Shown piece after piece: positions 1 through 8,409 of a stretch of 17,014 nucleotides of DNA; the first letter of the stretch is position 1, and every line of letters begins with the position of its first letter. Both the position numbers and the translations under genes were made by a program. A model generated the notes under the pieces. That model was not told the origin of the DNA. It saw only the letters and a list, made by a program, of their open reading frames with translations, and ran no database searches. This DNA comes from Candidatus Geohydrothermomicrobium daggyaiense (GTDB lineage Bacteria > Actinomycetota > Geothermincolia > Fen-727 > JACVIW01): positions 1 to 17,014 of the forward strand of contig JACVIW010000014.1 in NCBI GenBank assembly GCA_015711695.1, in the 5' to 3' direction.

Positions 1-3000
1 TTCACCGGAAAATTAAACATCAATTTCGAAAAAGTCAAAGACCTTGCCCGCGCAATTTCAATAAAAGAGAAAAGACCGATAGTAGATTTTGACCTGATCA
101 TTCTGTATGAACCTGAGTTCGATAGCGTTTTGAAAAAGTACATTGATGAAACGATCGAGGATCCCTTTCACCCAACGATAATAGTTATTGAAGGAAAAAA
201 CAAGCATAACTTTGGGTGTATCGAACCCCGTGAAAGCCATAGGGTGTATATCTTGAACGAAAGCCAGCTCGAATTGCTTCTGGCCTCAATAGTCGAAAAA
301 AGCATAAGGGAAAATCCCCTTTCATCAGCGAGGATGGAAATCCTGGAAAGTCATGTTCTTTTTGAAAAAGCCCTAAATATGCTCCCGGATATATTTGCCG
401 TTGTCGACATCACTACTAAACTGATGGTCTGGAATAAGCGCCTCGAGGAAAAAACAGGTTTTACCCGAGAAGAGTTAGAGAACATGCGAGTTTATGACCT
501 CATCGATGAATCATCCTGGGGTACTCACTGGAATAACATATCCGCGATGCTTGAGGGAAAAGAGGGGATCGGAGATGTGATGCTGGTAACAAAAGAAGGG
601 TGTACCTTTCCAGTTGAGCTTCGCGGACGCACGCTCATTAACGACAGAGGAGAAATCATAGGTTTTTGCGGGATAGCGCTCGATATAACCGCAAGGTCAA
701 AGAAAGAAAAGGCGCTAATTCAGAAGCTAGAAAATGAACGTCAGATTGCCAATGAGAGGTCCACCCTTTTGAACCAGATAAATGATTATCTGAAAAAGCA
801 GATAAGAAAACGCGAGCGAATCGAGGAAGAGCTTAAGGCAAGCAGGAAGTTTTTCGAGTCCATACTCGAAAGCATGACAGACTATATTCTCGTGTTAACG
901 CTTGACGGTTCTATGGTGTACGTCAACCCCTCAGGGGAAAGAGCCTTTGGAATAAAACAGGCGGGGCTTGACGGTTTCAACCTGCTTACGGCCGTACATC
1001 CTGATGATTTAAAGTGTCTACTCAAAGCCTGGAGTCAGATAGTATCTACCGGAAGTCTTTCGAAACCCGTTGAGTGCAGAATTAAGCATAAGGATGGATC
1101 ATGGAGAACAATTGAAATTGTCGGTCATCGCTTTGAGGAGTCAAGCGGTGAATCAAGAATTATTGTTAATGCCAGGGATATCACTGAAAGAAAAGTGGCG
1201 GAGGAAAAACTTCGCGAGATGTCTGAAACTTTGCGCACTTTTCTTGACGCGACCTCAGAATATGCCGTTCTCTTTGACAGGGAAAAACGCATTATTACCG
1301 CGAACAAAGTCCTTGCATCGCGATTAGGAAAGAAAGTGGAAGAACTTGTGGGGATAAAATTCTATGAGGAAAACCTGCTTGAGCCCCGGATTGCTCAAAA
1401 CAGGTCAAAGAAAATCGATGAAGTCTTTTTAACCGGAAAGCCATTAGAGTTCGAGGATTTTCATCGTGGAAAGTTTTTCGAACACAGGCTTTATCCTGTG
1501 TTCGGCGAGAACGGGAAAGTCGAAAAAGTGGCATTTTTTTCGACTGACGTAACGGAAAACAAGAAGGCAGAAGAAGAAATCAAAAAATTCCAGGTTATCT
1601 TAGAAAAAGCCAACTTCGGAATAGCAATCACCTCGCCTTGCGGTGAAATCCTTTACGTGAATCCATATTTTGCGGAAACCCATGGATTTACCAGGAAGGA
1701 ACTTCAGGGGAAATACCTGAATATATTCCACTCCGAGGATCAGATGCCTCGCGTTAAAGAACTTCTGAATAAACTCTTTGAGGAGGGGTCGTTCAGCGCA
1801 GAAGTTGTCTGGCACCAAAAGCGCGGTGGCAGGCCATTTCCCATGCTCATGAATGGCATCCTCGTCACTGATAAAAATGGAAATCCGGCTTATCTCGCCG
1901 CCACTGGAATTGACATAACCGAACTCACCCGTGCTCAGGAAGCGCTAAAGGAAAGCGAGGAAAAATACAGATCCTATTTTGACAATGCTTTTGACGCGAT
2001 ATTCTCGGTGGATTCATCATTCAAAATCTCGAGCGCCTCTCCATCAATACAGAATATCACCGGCTTCAAACCGGAAGAACTGGTCGGTAAAAGCTTTACT
2101 GACCTGAAGATCATCCCAACGCAATGCCTGGAAACGGTAATTGATGATCTGCTGAGAGTCATGAACGGCGAGAAAATCACCGCCGAGTACCCTATTTATA
2201 CAAAATACGGCGACACAAGAATCATCGAAGTCAATGAATCTCCTCTTTTTGTTGATGGGAAAACAACAGGAGCCATTTGCACCGCGCGTGATGTCACGGA
2301 AAGAAAACGGGCTGAAGAAGAACTTAAGAGGCTGAACACAGAACTTGAGAGTTATGCTCAAACTGTTTCACATGATCTGAAAAGACCGCTTGCCGCTATA
2401 ATGCTTTCCGCTGAAAACCTCGTTAAGTTCTGGACAGCGCGCGAGCAATTTAAAGAAGAACAAATTAGCAGCGAAATAAACAGATGCGCTGAAATAATAC
2501 AGGAAGGAGTTTCCAGGGCTAACGCGCTGATAGATGACCTTCTTTCACTTGCTCGCGCAGGCCAGAAGCCAGATAGCGTGGAAGAAGTTGACGTAGGTTC
2601 CGTGGTCGCTGAGATCGCGGAAGAAAGAAACGCTCTTATCGCTTCCAGGGGAGCCAGGATCAGTTTCAGCGCTGATCTCGGCAGGATAATAGCAAGTCCA
2701 ACTCACATCTACCAGATATTTTCAAACCTTATCGAAAACGCTATTGTTCACAATACAAATACAGAGGACCGACCTCAAGTATCAATAAGGTACCTTGGAA
2801 AGGACGCGGTGAACGGTCACCATTACACAGTCAGGGATAACGGTCCAGGAATTCCACACGAAATAAGGGAAGCGGTGTTTAAGCCTTTCTTCAGAGGGAA
2901 AAATGGCAGGACAGGGATAGGGCTCGCAATCGTCGACAAGATAATCAATCTATACAGGGGTCACATCAGTATCAAGAACAGAAACGGTACCCTCGTCGAG

Positions 3001-3030
3001 TTCTTTATTAAGGACTTTACCCAGGAGTAG
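1..3030 (+). CDS. Multi-PAS sensor histidine kinase, 5' partial
   Basis: The reading frame is open from the first base of the window, so the 5' end is missing; the TTG at 130 could be read as a start, but coherent protein sequence continues upstream of it. Counting from the first visible codon (1009 residues seen), there are five PAS-type sensor domains at about 120-232, 284-397, 410-522, 530-645 and 656-770, four of them closing with the usual D-[IV]-T-E motif and the first with DITA. A dimerisation/phosphoacceptor domain follows, with SHDLKRPL and the predicted phosphorylated His791. The HATPase domain has an N box (NLIENAIVHN, N909), G1 box DNGPGIP (D946) and G2 box GRTGIGLAIV (about 969-978). 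No membrane segment is visible, so it is probably cytosolic and autophosphorylates in response to an unknown internal signal. A coiled-coil linker lies at about 233-280. There is no receiver domain after the kinase core and no response regulator in the window. The first ~100 residues vaguely resemble a degenerate receiver fold. Family call is firm; signal unknown. Confidence 0.93.
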   Translation, partial: FTGKLNINFEKVKDLARAISIKEKRPIVDFDLIILYEPEFDSVLKKYIDETIEDPFHPTIIVIEGKNKHNFGCIEPRESHRVYILNESQLELLLASIVEKSIRENPLSSARMEILESHVLFEKALNMLPDIFAVVDITTKLMVWNKRLEEKTGFTREELENMRVYDLIDESSWGTHWNNISAMLEGKEGIGDVMLVTKEGCTFPVELRGRTLINDRGEIIGFCGIALDITARSKKEKALIQKLENERQIANERSTLLNQINDYLKKQIRKRERIEEELKASRKFFESILESMTDYILVLTLDGSMVYVNPSGERAFGIKQAGLDGFNLLTAVHPDDLKCLLKAWSQIVSTGSLSKPVECRIKHKDGSWRTIEIVGHRFEESSGESRIIVNARDITERKVAEEKLREMSETLRTFLDATSEYAVLFDREKRIITANKVLASRLGKKVEELVGIKFYEENLLEPRIAQNRSKKIDEVFLTGKPLEFEDFHRGKFFEHRLYPVFGENGKVEKVAFFSTDVTENKKAEEEIKKFQVILEKANFGIAITSPCGEILYVNPYFAETHGFTRKELQGKYLNIFHSEDQMPRVKELLNKLFEEGSFSAEVVWHQKRGGRPFPMLMNGILVTDKNGNPAYLAATGIDITELTRAQEALKESEEKYRSYFDNAFDAIFSVDSSFKISSASPSIQNITGFKPEELVGKSFTDLKIIPTQCLETVIDDLLRVMNGEKITAEYPIYTKYGDTRIIEVNESPLFVDGKTTGAICTARDVTERKRAEEELKRLNTELESYAQTVSHDLKRPLAAIMLSAENLVKFWTAREQFKEEQISSEINRCAEIIQEGVSRANALIDDLLSLARAGQKPDSVEEVDVGSVVAEIAEERNALIASRGARISFSADLGRIIASPTHIYQIFSNLIENAIVHNTNTEDRPQVSIRYLGKDAVNGHHYTVRDNGPGIPHEIREAVFKPFFRGKNGRTGIGLAIVDKIINLYRGHISIKNRNGTLVEFFIKDFTQE

Positions 3031-3042
3031 AAAAGTGCAAGG

Positions 3043-5601
3043 CTAATCCGCCCGCTCTTTTGTAACGCGCGCAAGATCCAAGCCTGACAAAGCAATCATT
3101 GCCGGGATTTCGGCGATAATAGCCACCGCCAGGGTGGCAAATCCTATCATAACCAGAGTCGCCGGCGAAATGATGGAATCCGGCGCTATCCGCCCTGACA
3201 TCAGGAGCCTGTCAATCAAAAGGTACTGGAGAAATCTTCCTGCTAGTACGCCAGCGATAATCCCCGCCAAGGTTACTAATAGTATCTCGGCGGTTAGAAA
3301 AGAAAAAATCTTTCCTCTGCCCGCGCCAAGCGTGCGCATCGTCGCTATTTCTCTTCTTCTTTCGAATGCGTTGACAGTCACCATTGCGAAAAGTATTGAA
3401 AATCCCATGACAAAAGCCATGATGTAAAAAATGTAAAAGAGGCTTTTAATGCCTCGAACAAGTTGTCTGAACATTTCAAGCATTCCTTTTTTGGTCACCA
3501 CGAAACCCTCGCCCGAAACACGCTGTATATCTCTTATGGCTGTGGATGATGAAGGGTTTTTAAGACTGACGATTATGGCGTTGTAATAATCACTCCCTTT
3601 TTTGAAAGACTGAAAATTTCCAAACGCGCCAAAGCTCTTTATGTCGCTATCCAGTTTTTTCATATTCAAAAGTTTTCGTATGGACTCCTCAATCAAATTA
3701 ACCGCTGCCTTCCTATCAGGAGTGACGCTTGTAATATTCTCATCCCCTTCGCTTTGTTCCATTAAACTGCTTAAGAGAAACTGAATATAGGAAAAACTCA
3801 CGTAGCACACGCCCGCGAATGGCTCGGAGACAAAACCAGCTACGGTGAAGGGGAGCTCACCAACCGCTGTTTGAATCGTGATAATGTCTCCCTTCTTAAT
3901 TGAGAGTTCTTTGCCAACGCCCCTGTTTAAGAGAACTTGAGCGAAACCGGGTCGCATCGCAAGCCCGGATACAGGGCACAAGCCGTGAAGTGAAGTGTTG
4001 TCCTTATAAGCGTTGAGCTGTAAATCAAGGCTTCGGCTATCTATTGAAACTGACACAGGAAGGTCAATGAAAGGTTCAGCTGTTTTAACATCCGGCAGGT
4101 TTTTGATCATGCGAAAAATGTTACTTTCCACAGGTTTCTCCCAGACAACCGCCACATCCCATTTAAGAATATGCCTTGAGTATTTCTTAACCGCGTAATC
4201 GAGGGAATCTTTTCCCCCGCTTGCGGTAGTGATCAAGCATACTGTCGCTGCAATTCCTAAAGCGGTAAGCGCAGCCCTCCTTTTATTTCTCAAAACATTT
4301 CGAACTGAGATTATTAACCACTTCAAGTGGGGATGTTCTGCAAGCATGATCACGTATCTCTTACGCCAGCGTTTTCTGAATTCAGCTTTGCGCCTCCTTG
4401 ATAGGAGGCCATCGCTTCCATTCCTCATAGCCTCCGCGGGTTTCATTTTTATGGCTTGTCTCGCAGGAATAACCGTTCCCGCAAGCGAAAATATAGATCC
4501 TGTCAGGATGCCCAAAAGGGCAGCGATTGGGGAAAAGGATGCTTTGATGAAAGGGAGGTCGAAAATTTGAGCGTAAATTTTTATGAACAGTATAGAGAGC
4601 AGATAGCCCGCCGTGATACCAAGAAGTGAGCCAGCAACCCCGAAAAGCGCCCCGTAGAGCAGATAGTGCAAAACAACGCTTATCTCACTGTAACCCAGCG
4701 CCCTTATAACCCCAATCTCCCGCTGCTGAGAACGAACGACCCTGGTCATCGTTATGTATATTGAAAGCGATGAAACGAGCAATATAAGCACCGAGAAAAA
4801 CACCGATATCTTTCCTATATCGGAAACTTCATCGTTAAGCGCGGCCGCCTGAGGCTTATCCCATCCCGTGCTCAAACCAACGATTCCGTAACCTGAAAGG
4901 AGGCTCCTCGCCCGTTTCATCACCGTGGGCAAAGCTTCTTTTTTCGAGACACGGAAGACTATGTCATTGACTACATTATCCTTTCCGTATAATTTTGAGG
5001 CGGTGTGATAGTCGGTGAATATGACGCCGAATGTCTTTGGATCAGTAACATACTCCGCCCTGCTCCTTAAAAGCCTCAAATATTCTGGGGAAACGCAGAC
5101 GCCGGAGAGTCTCAATTTCTTCTTTCTGCCAGAATATGAAACCAGTAGCCTATCACCGATTCTCAAATCAAAAGTCTGACCAAGCTGATGGGCTGCGGCA
5201 CACTCAGGTGACACTCCATTCTGAGGAAACCGTCCTCTTAAAATTTTGGGCCTGTTCACGCACGGGAGTCCACCCACAGGAAGAGATATAACCCTTGCGA
5301 CAATGCGCCCGCCCTTGACACTGGCGTGAACATCAAAAACAAGCCTTCCCTCGACTGCCGTGACCCCGTTGATATTAGCCAATTTCCTGACGATTGAACT
5401 TTTTGCGCCGGTTATACTAGCAGAAAAATCCTCATATAGGGTTTCCCTGTAAATGCGATTTATCGAACTCCGAAGATCTTTCTGGGCGTGGAGCGGACCA
5501 GTAAACATTATTATCCCGAGGGCAAGTACCGCCACTATAGCAATTCCCTGATGCCAATAATTTATTATGTTCCTTAGTATTTTTCTGTTAAACGGACTCA
5601 A
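3043..5601 (-). CDS. FtsX/MacB-family ABC transporter permease, two-module
   Basis: This is an integral membrane permease of the type that, with a separate ATPase, moves lipids, peptides or drugs, or drives envelope processes by mechanotransmission. Layout: one N-terminal membrane segment, a large extracytoplasmic domain, then a three-helix FtsX core with QREIGVIRALG; the whole unit repeats, with RREIATMRTLG in the second FtsX core. That gives about eight membrane helices. I prefer the TTG at 5601 (852 residues). It has AGGTGA four bases upstream, in register with the 16S tail, and yields an N-terminus MSPFNRKILRNI, typical of the family. The open frame extends to another TTG at 5655 (870 residues) with a poorer, more distant AGGA. 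No ATP-binding or adaptor gene is adjacent, although such permeases normally need one. It converges on the histidine kinase with only 12 bp between stops and no visible terminator. Substrate cannot be inferred. Confidence 0.9.
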   Translation of the reverse strand: MSPFNRKILRNIINYWHQGIAIVAVLALGIIMFTGPLHAQKDLRSSINRIYRETLYEDFSASITGAKSSIVRKLANINGVTAVEGRLVFDVHASVKGGRIVARVISLPVGGLPCVNRPKILRGRFPQNGVSPECAAAHQLGQTFDLRIGDRLLVSYSGRKKKLRLSGVCVSPEYLRLLRSRAEYVTDPKTFGVIFTDYHTASKLYGKDNVVNDIVFRVSKKEALPTVMKRARSLLSGYGIVGLSTGWDKPQAAALNDEVSDIGKISVFFSVLILLVSSLSIYITMTRVVRSQQREIGVIRALGYSEISVVLHYLLYGALFGVAGSLLGITAGYLLSILFIKIYAQIFDLPFIKASFSPIAALLGILTGSIFSLAGTVIPARQAIKMKPAEAMRNGSDGLLSRRRKAEFRKRWRKRYVIMLAEHPHLKWLIISVRNVLRNKRRAALTALGIAATVCLITTASGGKDSLDYAVKKYSRHILKWDVAVVWEKPVESNIFRMIKNLPDVKTAEPFIDLPVSVSIDSRSLDLQLNAYKDNTSLHGLCPVSGLAMRPGFAQVLLNRGVGKELSIKKGDIITIQTAVGELPFTVAGFVSEPFAGVCYVSFSYIQFLLSSLMEQSEGDENITSVTPDRKAAVNLIEESIRKLLNMKKLDSDIKSFGAFGNFQSFKKGSDYYNAIIVSLKNPSSSTAIRDIQRVSGEGFVVTKKGMLEMFRQLVRGIKSLFYIFYIMAFVMGFSILFAMVTVNAFERRREIATMRTLGAGRGKIFSFLTAEILLVTLAGIIAGVLAGRFLQYLLIDRLLMSGRIAPDSIISPATLVMIGFATLAVAIIAEIPAMIALSGLDLARVTKERAD

Positions 5602-5737
5602 TCTTTCACCTTCGGTTGTTAATCCCGTCTGTGGGATGATCTCCCATCTACTCAAAATTACTTTATTCCTGATGACACCACTTTGTCCGGGTTAATTTCA
5701 CAATATATTCGACTCTCGCTAAAACCATCGAAGGACA

Positions 5738-5764
5738 CTTAAATCGCACACAAAACGATTTAAG
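5738..5764. promoter_or_regulatory. Perfect 9-bp inverted repeat, candidate operator
   Basis: CTTAAATCG (5738-5746) and CGATTTAAG (5756-5764) are exact reverse complements around a 9-base spacer CACACAAAA. The site is about 137 bp from the permease start and 179 bp from the nitroreductase start, as expected for a regulator-binding dyad controlling a divergent pair. It has no T-tract, so it is unlikely to be a terminator. Binding protein unknown. Confidence 0.4.
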
Positions 5765-5890
5765 CGCACAAGCCTTTTGGCATGGCACGTTTTTTGATAA
5801 TTTCAACCGGCCAGTGTTCAAAGCCTTCAAACATCCGAAACTGTCAGGCTATCAACACTTTTGCTCTCGTCCTGGAGCCTTCCAATTCTT

Positions 5891-5896
5891 TATAAT
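5891..5896 (+). promoter_or_regulatory. Possible -10 box upstream of nitroreductase
   Basis: TATAAT matches the sigma-70 -10 consensus exactly and lies 46 bp before the nitroreductase ATG. No good -35 hexamer is seen at 16-18 bp upstream, so the assignment rests on the -10 alone and could be coincidental in this AT-rich spacer. Confidence 0.3.
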
Positions 5897-5942
5897 TTAA
5901 CGACGTGGACTACTTTCGGTATCGACAGGGAGGAAAACATTA

Positions 5943-6548
5943 ATGGATACTTTACAGGCAATAGAAAGTAGAAGGAGCATCAGGCATTATAAACAAAAAC
6001 CAATTCCACGCGAAACCATTCTGAAACTCATGGAAGCCGCAAGGCTTGCGCCCTCATCGAGCAACACGCAGTCGTGGGGTTTCAAAATCATTACCGACTC
6101 TTCAACAAAAAAAGAGCTTCGTAAAGCTTGTTACAACCAGCATTTCGTTGAGGAGTGTGCAGCAGTAGTAGTATGCTGCATTGACTTCGGACAATTCAAA
6201 ATGAGAGGAAAAAGGACAAGAGAACTTGTTAGGATTGGTGCTGTCCGCCCGAGTCCTGAAATGATTCTTCGCTCCTTGAGAGGTGGAAGTGATAAAGAAT
6301 ACGAGGAAGAAAGAAATTTTATCAATGGCACAATAAACGTCGCAATCGCCGCCGAACACATCGTCCTCGCAGCAGCCAACTCAGGTATCGGGTCCTGCTG
6401 GGTCAGAGCTTTCGAACACGAAAGAGTCACGCGAATAGTAAATCCTCCAGAAAACCACGTGGTTTTATGTCTTCTAACTCTTGGCTACCCGGCCGAAGAA
6501 CCTCCGCCAAGGCCACGCCGCTCTCTGGATGAAATTATTTTCGAATAG
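5943..6548 (+). CDS. Nitroreductase family FMN oxidoreductase
   Basis: A 201-residue protein of the nitroreductase superfamily, which uses FMN and NAD(P)H to reduce nitro compounds, quinones, flavins or other electron acceptors. The N-terminus SRRSIRHYKQKPI with R10, R11 and R14 is the usual FMN-phosphate contact region. APSSSNTQSW at 36-45 is the second signature (N-x-Q-P-W in most members, here Ser replaces Pro). The later segment SGIGSCW and the closing LTLGYP are also typical. Length fits a small single-domain member that works as a homodimer. The middle (about 85-120) is basic and glycine-rich and specific to this protein. Translation starts at ATG with AGGGAGG nine bases upstream. It is monocistronic: the next gene is convergent, the previous one divergent. 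True substrate cannot be deduced. Confidence 0.9.
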   Translation: MDTLQAIESRRSIRHYKQKPIPRETILKLMEAARLAPSSSNTQSWGFKIITDSSTKKELRKACYNQHFVEECAAVVVCCIDFGQFKMRGKRTRELVRIGAVRPSPEMILRSLRGGSDKEYEEERNFINGTINVAIAAEHIVLAAANSGIGSCWVRAFEHERVTRIVNPPENHVVLCLLTLGYPAEEPPPRPRRSLDEIIFE

Positions 6549-6617
6549 TCAACGTAAGCACAGCGGGAAAAGACCGGTTAAACGCACTTTATTCAGGCAC
6601 GGCGCACAGTCCCTATT

Positions 6618-6630
6618 GCCCCTCAGGGGC
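6618..6630. terminator. Short GC hairpin between convergent genes
   Basis: GCCCC-TCA-GGGGC forms a perfect 5-bp stem with a 3-base loop, between the nitroreductase stop (6548) and the ligase stop (6648). It could serve both directions, but there is no T-tract on either side, so it is at best a weak or Rho-assisted terminator. Confidence 0.3.
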
Positions 6631-6647
6631 TACAGCCATGACTTGTT

Positions 6648-8225
6648 TCAACTTTCCTCAACCTCTTTATAAAGCTCTTTCTTCATTACCTTCCCAAGAG
6701 GAGTCAGAGGAAGCGAGTCGCGAAACTCGAAATATTTTGGAACTTTGTAACCGGCAAGATGCTCCCGGCACCAACTTCTCAATTCTTCCTCGCTCGGCTT
6801 ATCCACACCAGGTTGTGGGACGATAAAAGCTTTACCCTCCTCCCCCATCACCGGATCTGGAACACCGATCACGGCAGCGAAGAGAACTTTAGGGTGCTTC
6901 TGGAGAACCTCCTCTACTTCCGGAGGATAAACGTTCTCACCACCCCTTATATACATCTCCTTCTTTCGCCCGAGAATATAGAGGTAACCATCCTCGTCCA
7001 TCTTGCCGATGTCCCCGGTGCGAAAGAAGCCGTCGTCGGTCATCACGAGGGCAGTCTCGTCAGGCATTTTGTAATAACCTTTCATGACCGCGTCCCCCTT
7101 GATACAAATCTCCCCTTCGTTTCCGACAGGAAGATCATTTCCTTTATCGTCCTTTATTCTGATCTCTATTCCCTCGTTCGGCTTTCCAACGCTTTCGGAT
7201 AGTCTCTCAAATGAATCCTCATCAACCCTTGTAAAAGTTATAGCGCCGGAAACCTCCGACAAACCGTAACCATTTGTAAGATATATACCGAACTTATCTT
7301 TTGCCTGGCGAAAAACCTCAGGTGGGCAGGGAGCCGCGGACACCACTGCGATCCGAAGCGACGAGAGGTCATATTTATCGAAATCCGGCACCATCATGAG
7401 AAGAATATATTGCGCCGGAACCTGTCCCATTATCGTAATTCTCTCTTTCTCAACGGTCCTTAGCACTTCCTCGGGCACGAAAGCATCAAGCATCACAAGA
7501 GTCCCACCAACATAAAGCATCGACATTATCGCCATAACACCACCGCCGACATGATTTACAGGAATGTCCAGAAGCAACCTATCACTGGCGTTAACGTCCG
7601 ACGCTTTGATCTGCCCTCTCACATAGGAAATAAGATTCTTATGAGTGAGCATGGCGGCTTTGGGCACTCCTGTCGTCCCGGATGTGTAAACCATGAATGC
7701 GGTATCATCTTCCTCGACGACAGCACGCGCTTTATTCAATTTCTCAATGCTATCTGCCCCGAGTGGTTGGAATAGGATCTTGCCGGAAATGGCGCCGTTT
7801 ATCTTTGAGACGTCTTCATCTTCGCCTATCACAATGACTTTCTCGAGTTTTGGACAATCAGGGATAAACTGCCTGGCAATATCAATGAAATTAGTCTCAC
7901 CATACTTTGGTACCATTATCAAGAAACGCGAATCAGAGTTATCAACAACAAATTGAGCTTCCTGCGCCGCAAACCTTGTTGCAACAGGGACAGCCGCCGC
8001 GCCGATCGAAGCCGCGGCGATGTAGCAGTACATGAACTCCGGCATGTTCCCAATATAAAGCGCAACCTTATCACCTCTTTTCACTCCTAGGGAGAGCATT
8101 CCGTTTGCCACACGGTTGACGTTCTCATGGTACTCAGCGTAACTCACCCTTCTCTCTCTCAAAACAAGTGCTTCTTTATCCGGGGTTTCGGTCGCGTGTT
8201 TCTCGAGCAGTTCATGGATGAGCAT
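6648..8225 (-). CDS. Acyl-CoA synthetase / AMP-dependent ligase
   Basis: An adenylate-forming enzyme (ANL superfamily) that activates a carboxylic acid with ATP and transfers it to CoA. From the ATG at 8225 it has 525 residues, normal for the FadD/acyl-CoA synthetase group. Signatures in order: the P-loop YTSGTTGVPK at about 180-189, the GYGLSEVSG motif, TGD in FFRTGDIG, the hinge region YILGRKKEMYIRGGENVYP, and the C-terminal catalytic lysine in PLGKVMKKEL (K512). I chose ATG 8225 over GTG 8234 because AAAGGAGT sits eight bases before the ATG and overlaps the GTG. No other fatty-acid or aromatic-degradation gene is adjacent, so the substrate (fatty acid, aryl acid or other) stays open. Two dyads lie upstream. 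It shares orientation with the TldE-like gene, 184 bp away, so it probably has its own promoter. Confidence 0.92.
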   Translation of the reverse strand: MLIHELLEKHATETPDKEALVLRERRVSYAEYHENVNRVANGMLSLGVKRGDKVALYIGNMPEFMYCYIAAASIGAAAVPVATRFAAQEAQFVVDNSDSRFLIMVPKYGETNFIDIARQFIPDCPKLEKVIVIGEDEDVSKINGAISGKILFQPLGADSIEKLNKARAVVEEDDTAFMVYTSGTTGVPKAAMLTHKNLISYVRGQIKASDVNASDRLLLDIPVNHVGGGVMAIMSMLYVGGTLVMLDAFVPEEVLRTVEKERITIMGQVPAQYILLMMVPDFDKYDLSSLRIAVVSAAPCPPEVFRQAKDKFGIYLTNGYGLSEVSGAITFTRVDEDSFERLSESVGKPNEGIEIRIKDDKGNDLPVGNEGEICIKGDAVMKGYYKMPDETALVMTDDGFFRTGDIGKMDEDGYLYILGRKKEMYIRGGENVYPPEVEEVLQKHPKVLFAAVIGVPDPVMGEEGKAFIVPQPGVDKPSEEELRSWCREHLAGYKVPKYFEFRDSLPLTPLGKVMKKELYKEVEES

Positions 8226-8278
8226 TTTGACCACTCCTTTCTGTAAATTCCGAAAAAGTATCCAATAAACAAGAGAGA

Positions 8279-8292
8279 CTTCAGTCCTGAAG
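8279..8292. promoter_or_regulatory. Palindrome CTTCAG-TC-CTGAAG upstream of ligase
   Basis: A perfect 6+6 dyad with a 2-base centre, 54 bp upstream of the ligase ATG. Short enough to occur by chance, but it sits next to a second dyad (8314-8331) in the ligase leader or promoter region. Candidate operator. Confidence 0.3.
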
Positions 8293-8313
8293 CTCGTTTA
8301 TCTGCACCGCTTC

Positions 8314-8331
8314 ACTCAGGGATCCCTTAGT
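8314..8331. promoter_or_regulatory. 18-bp imperfect palindrome upstream of ligase
   Basis: ACT-C-AGGGATCCCT-T-AGT: a perfect 10-bp core (8318-8327) flanked by a single mismatched pair and three further symmetric pairs. Located 89 bp upstream of the ligase ATG, with size and symmetry typical of a dimeric repressor site. The regulator is not in this window. Confidence 0.35.
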
Positions 8332-8334
8332 AGA

Positions 8335-8369
8335 CACAGAATAACCTTTTTAAAAATATCACAGAATAA
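8335..8369. repeat. Direct repeat CACAGAATAA, two copies
   Basis: CACAGAATAA occurs at 8335-8344 and again at 8360-8369, 25 bp apart start to start, in the AT-rich spacer between the TldE-like gene and the ligase. The spacing is about two and a half helical turns. Only two copies, so chance or a regulatory pair are both possible. Confidence 0.3.
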
Positions 8370-8409
8370 ACACAAAGCGAGATAAAGCAAAACTTCCTGC
8401 GCGATCTTC

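Larger units (their letters stand above)
5602..5942. other. Divergent intergenic control region
   Basis: Non-coding stretch between the permease (minus) and the nitroreductase (plus). It holds a perfect 9-bp dyad (5738-5764), a TATAAT box (5891-5896) and the strong Shine-Dalgarno AGGGAGG (5927-5933), nine bases before the nitroreductase ATG. I see no other gene. If the permease starts at TTG 5655 instead, the first 54 bases are coding. Confidence 0.6.

Noticed and set aside
5783..5798. Sigma-54-like promoter TGGCACG-N4-TTGAT
   Set aside because: The -24 element is excellent, but the essential GC of the -12 element is GA. It lies about 145 bp from the nitroreductase start, and no sigma-54 activator is visible.
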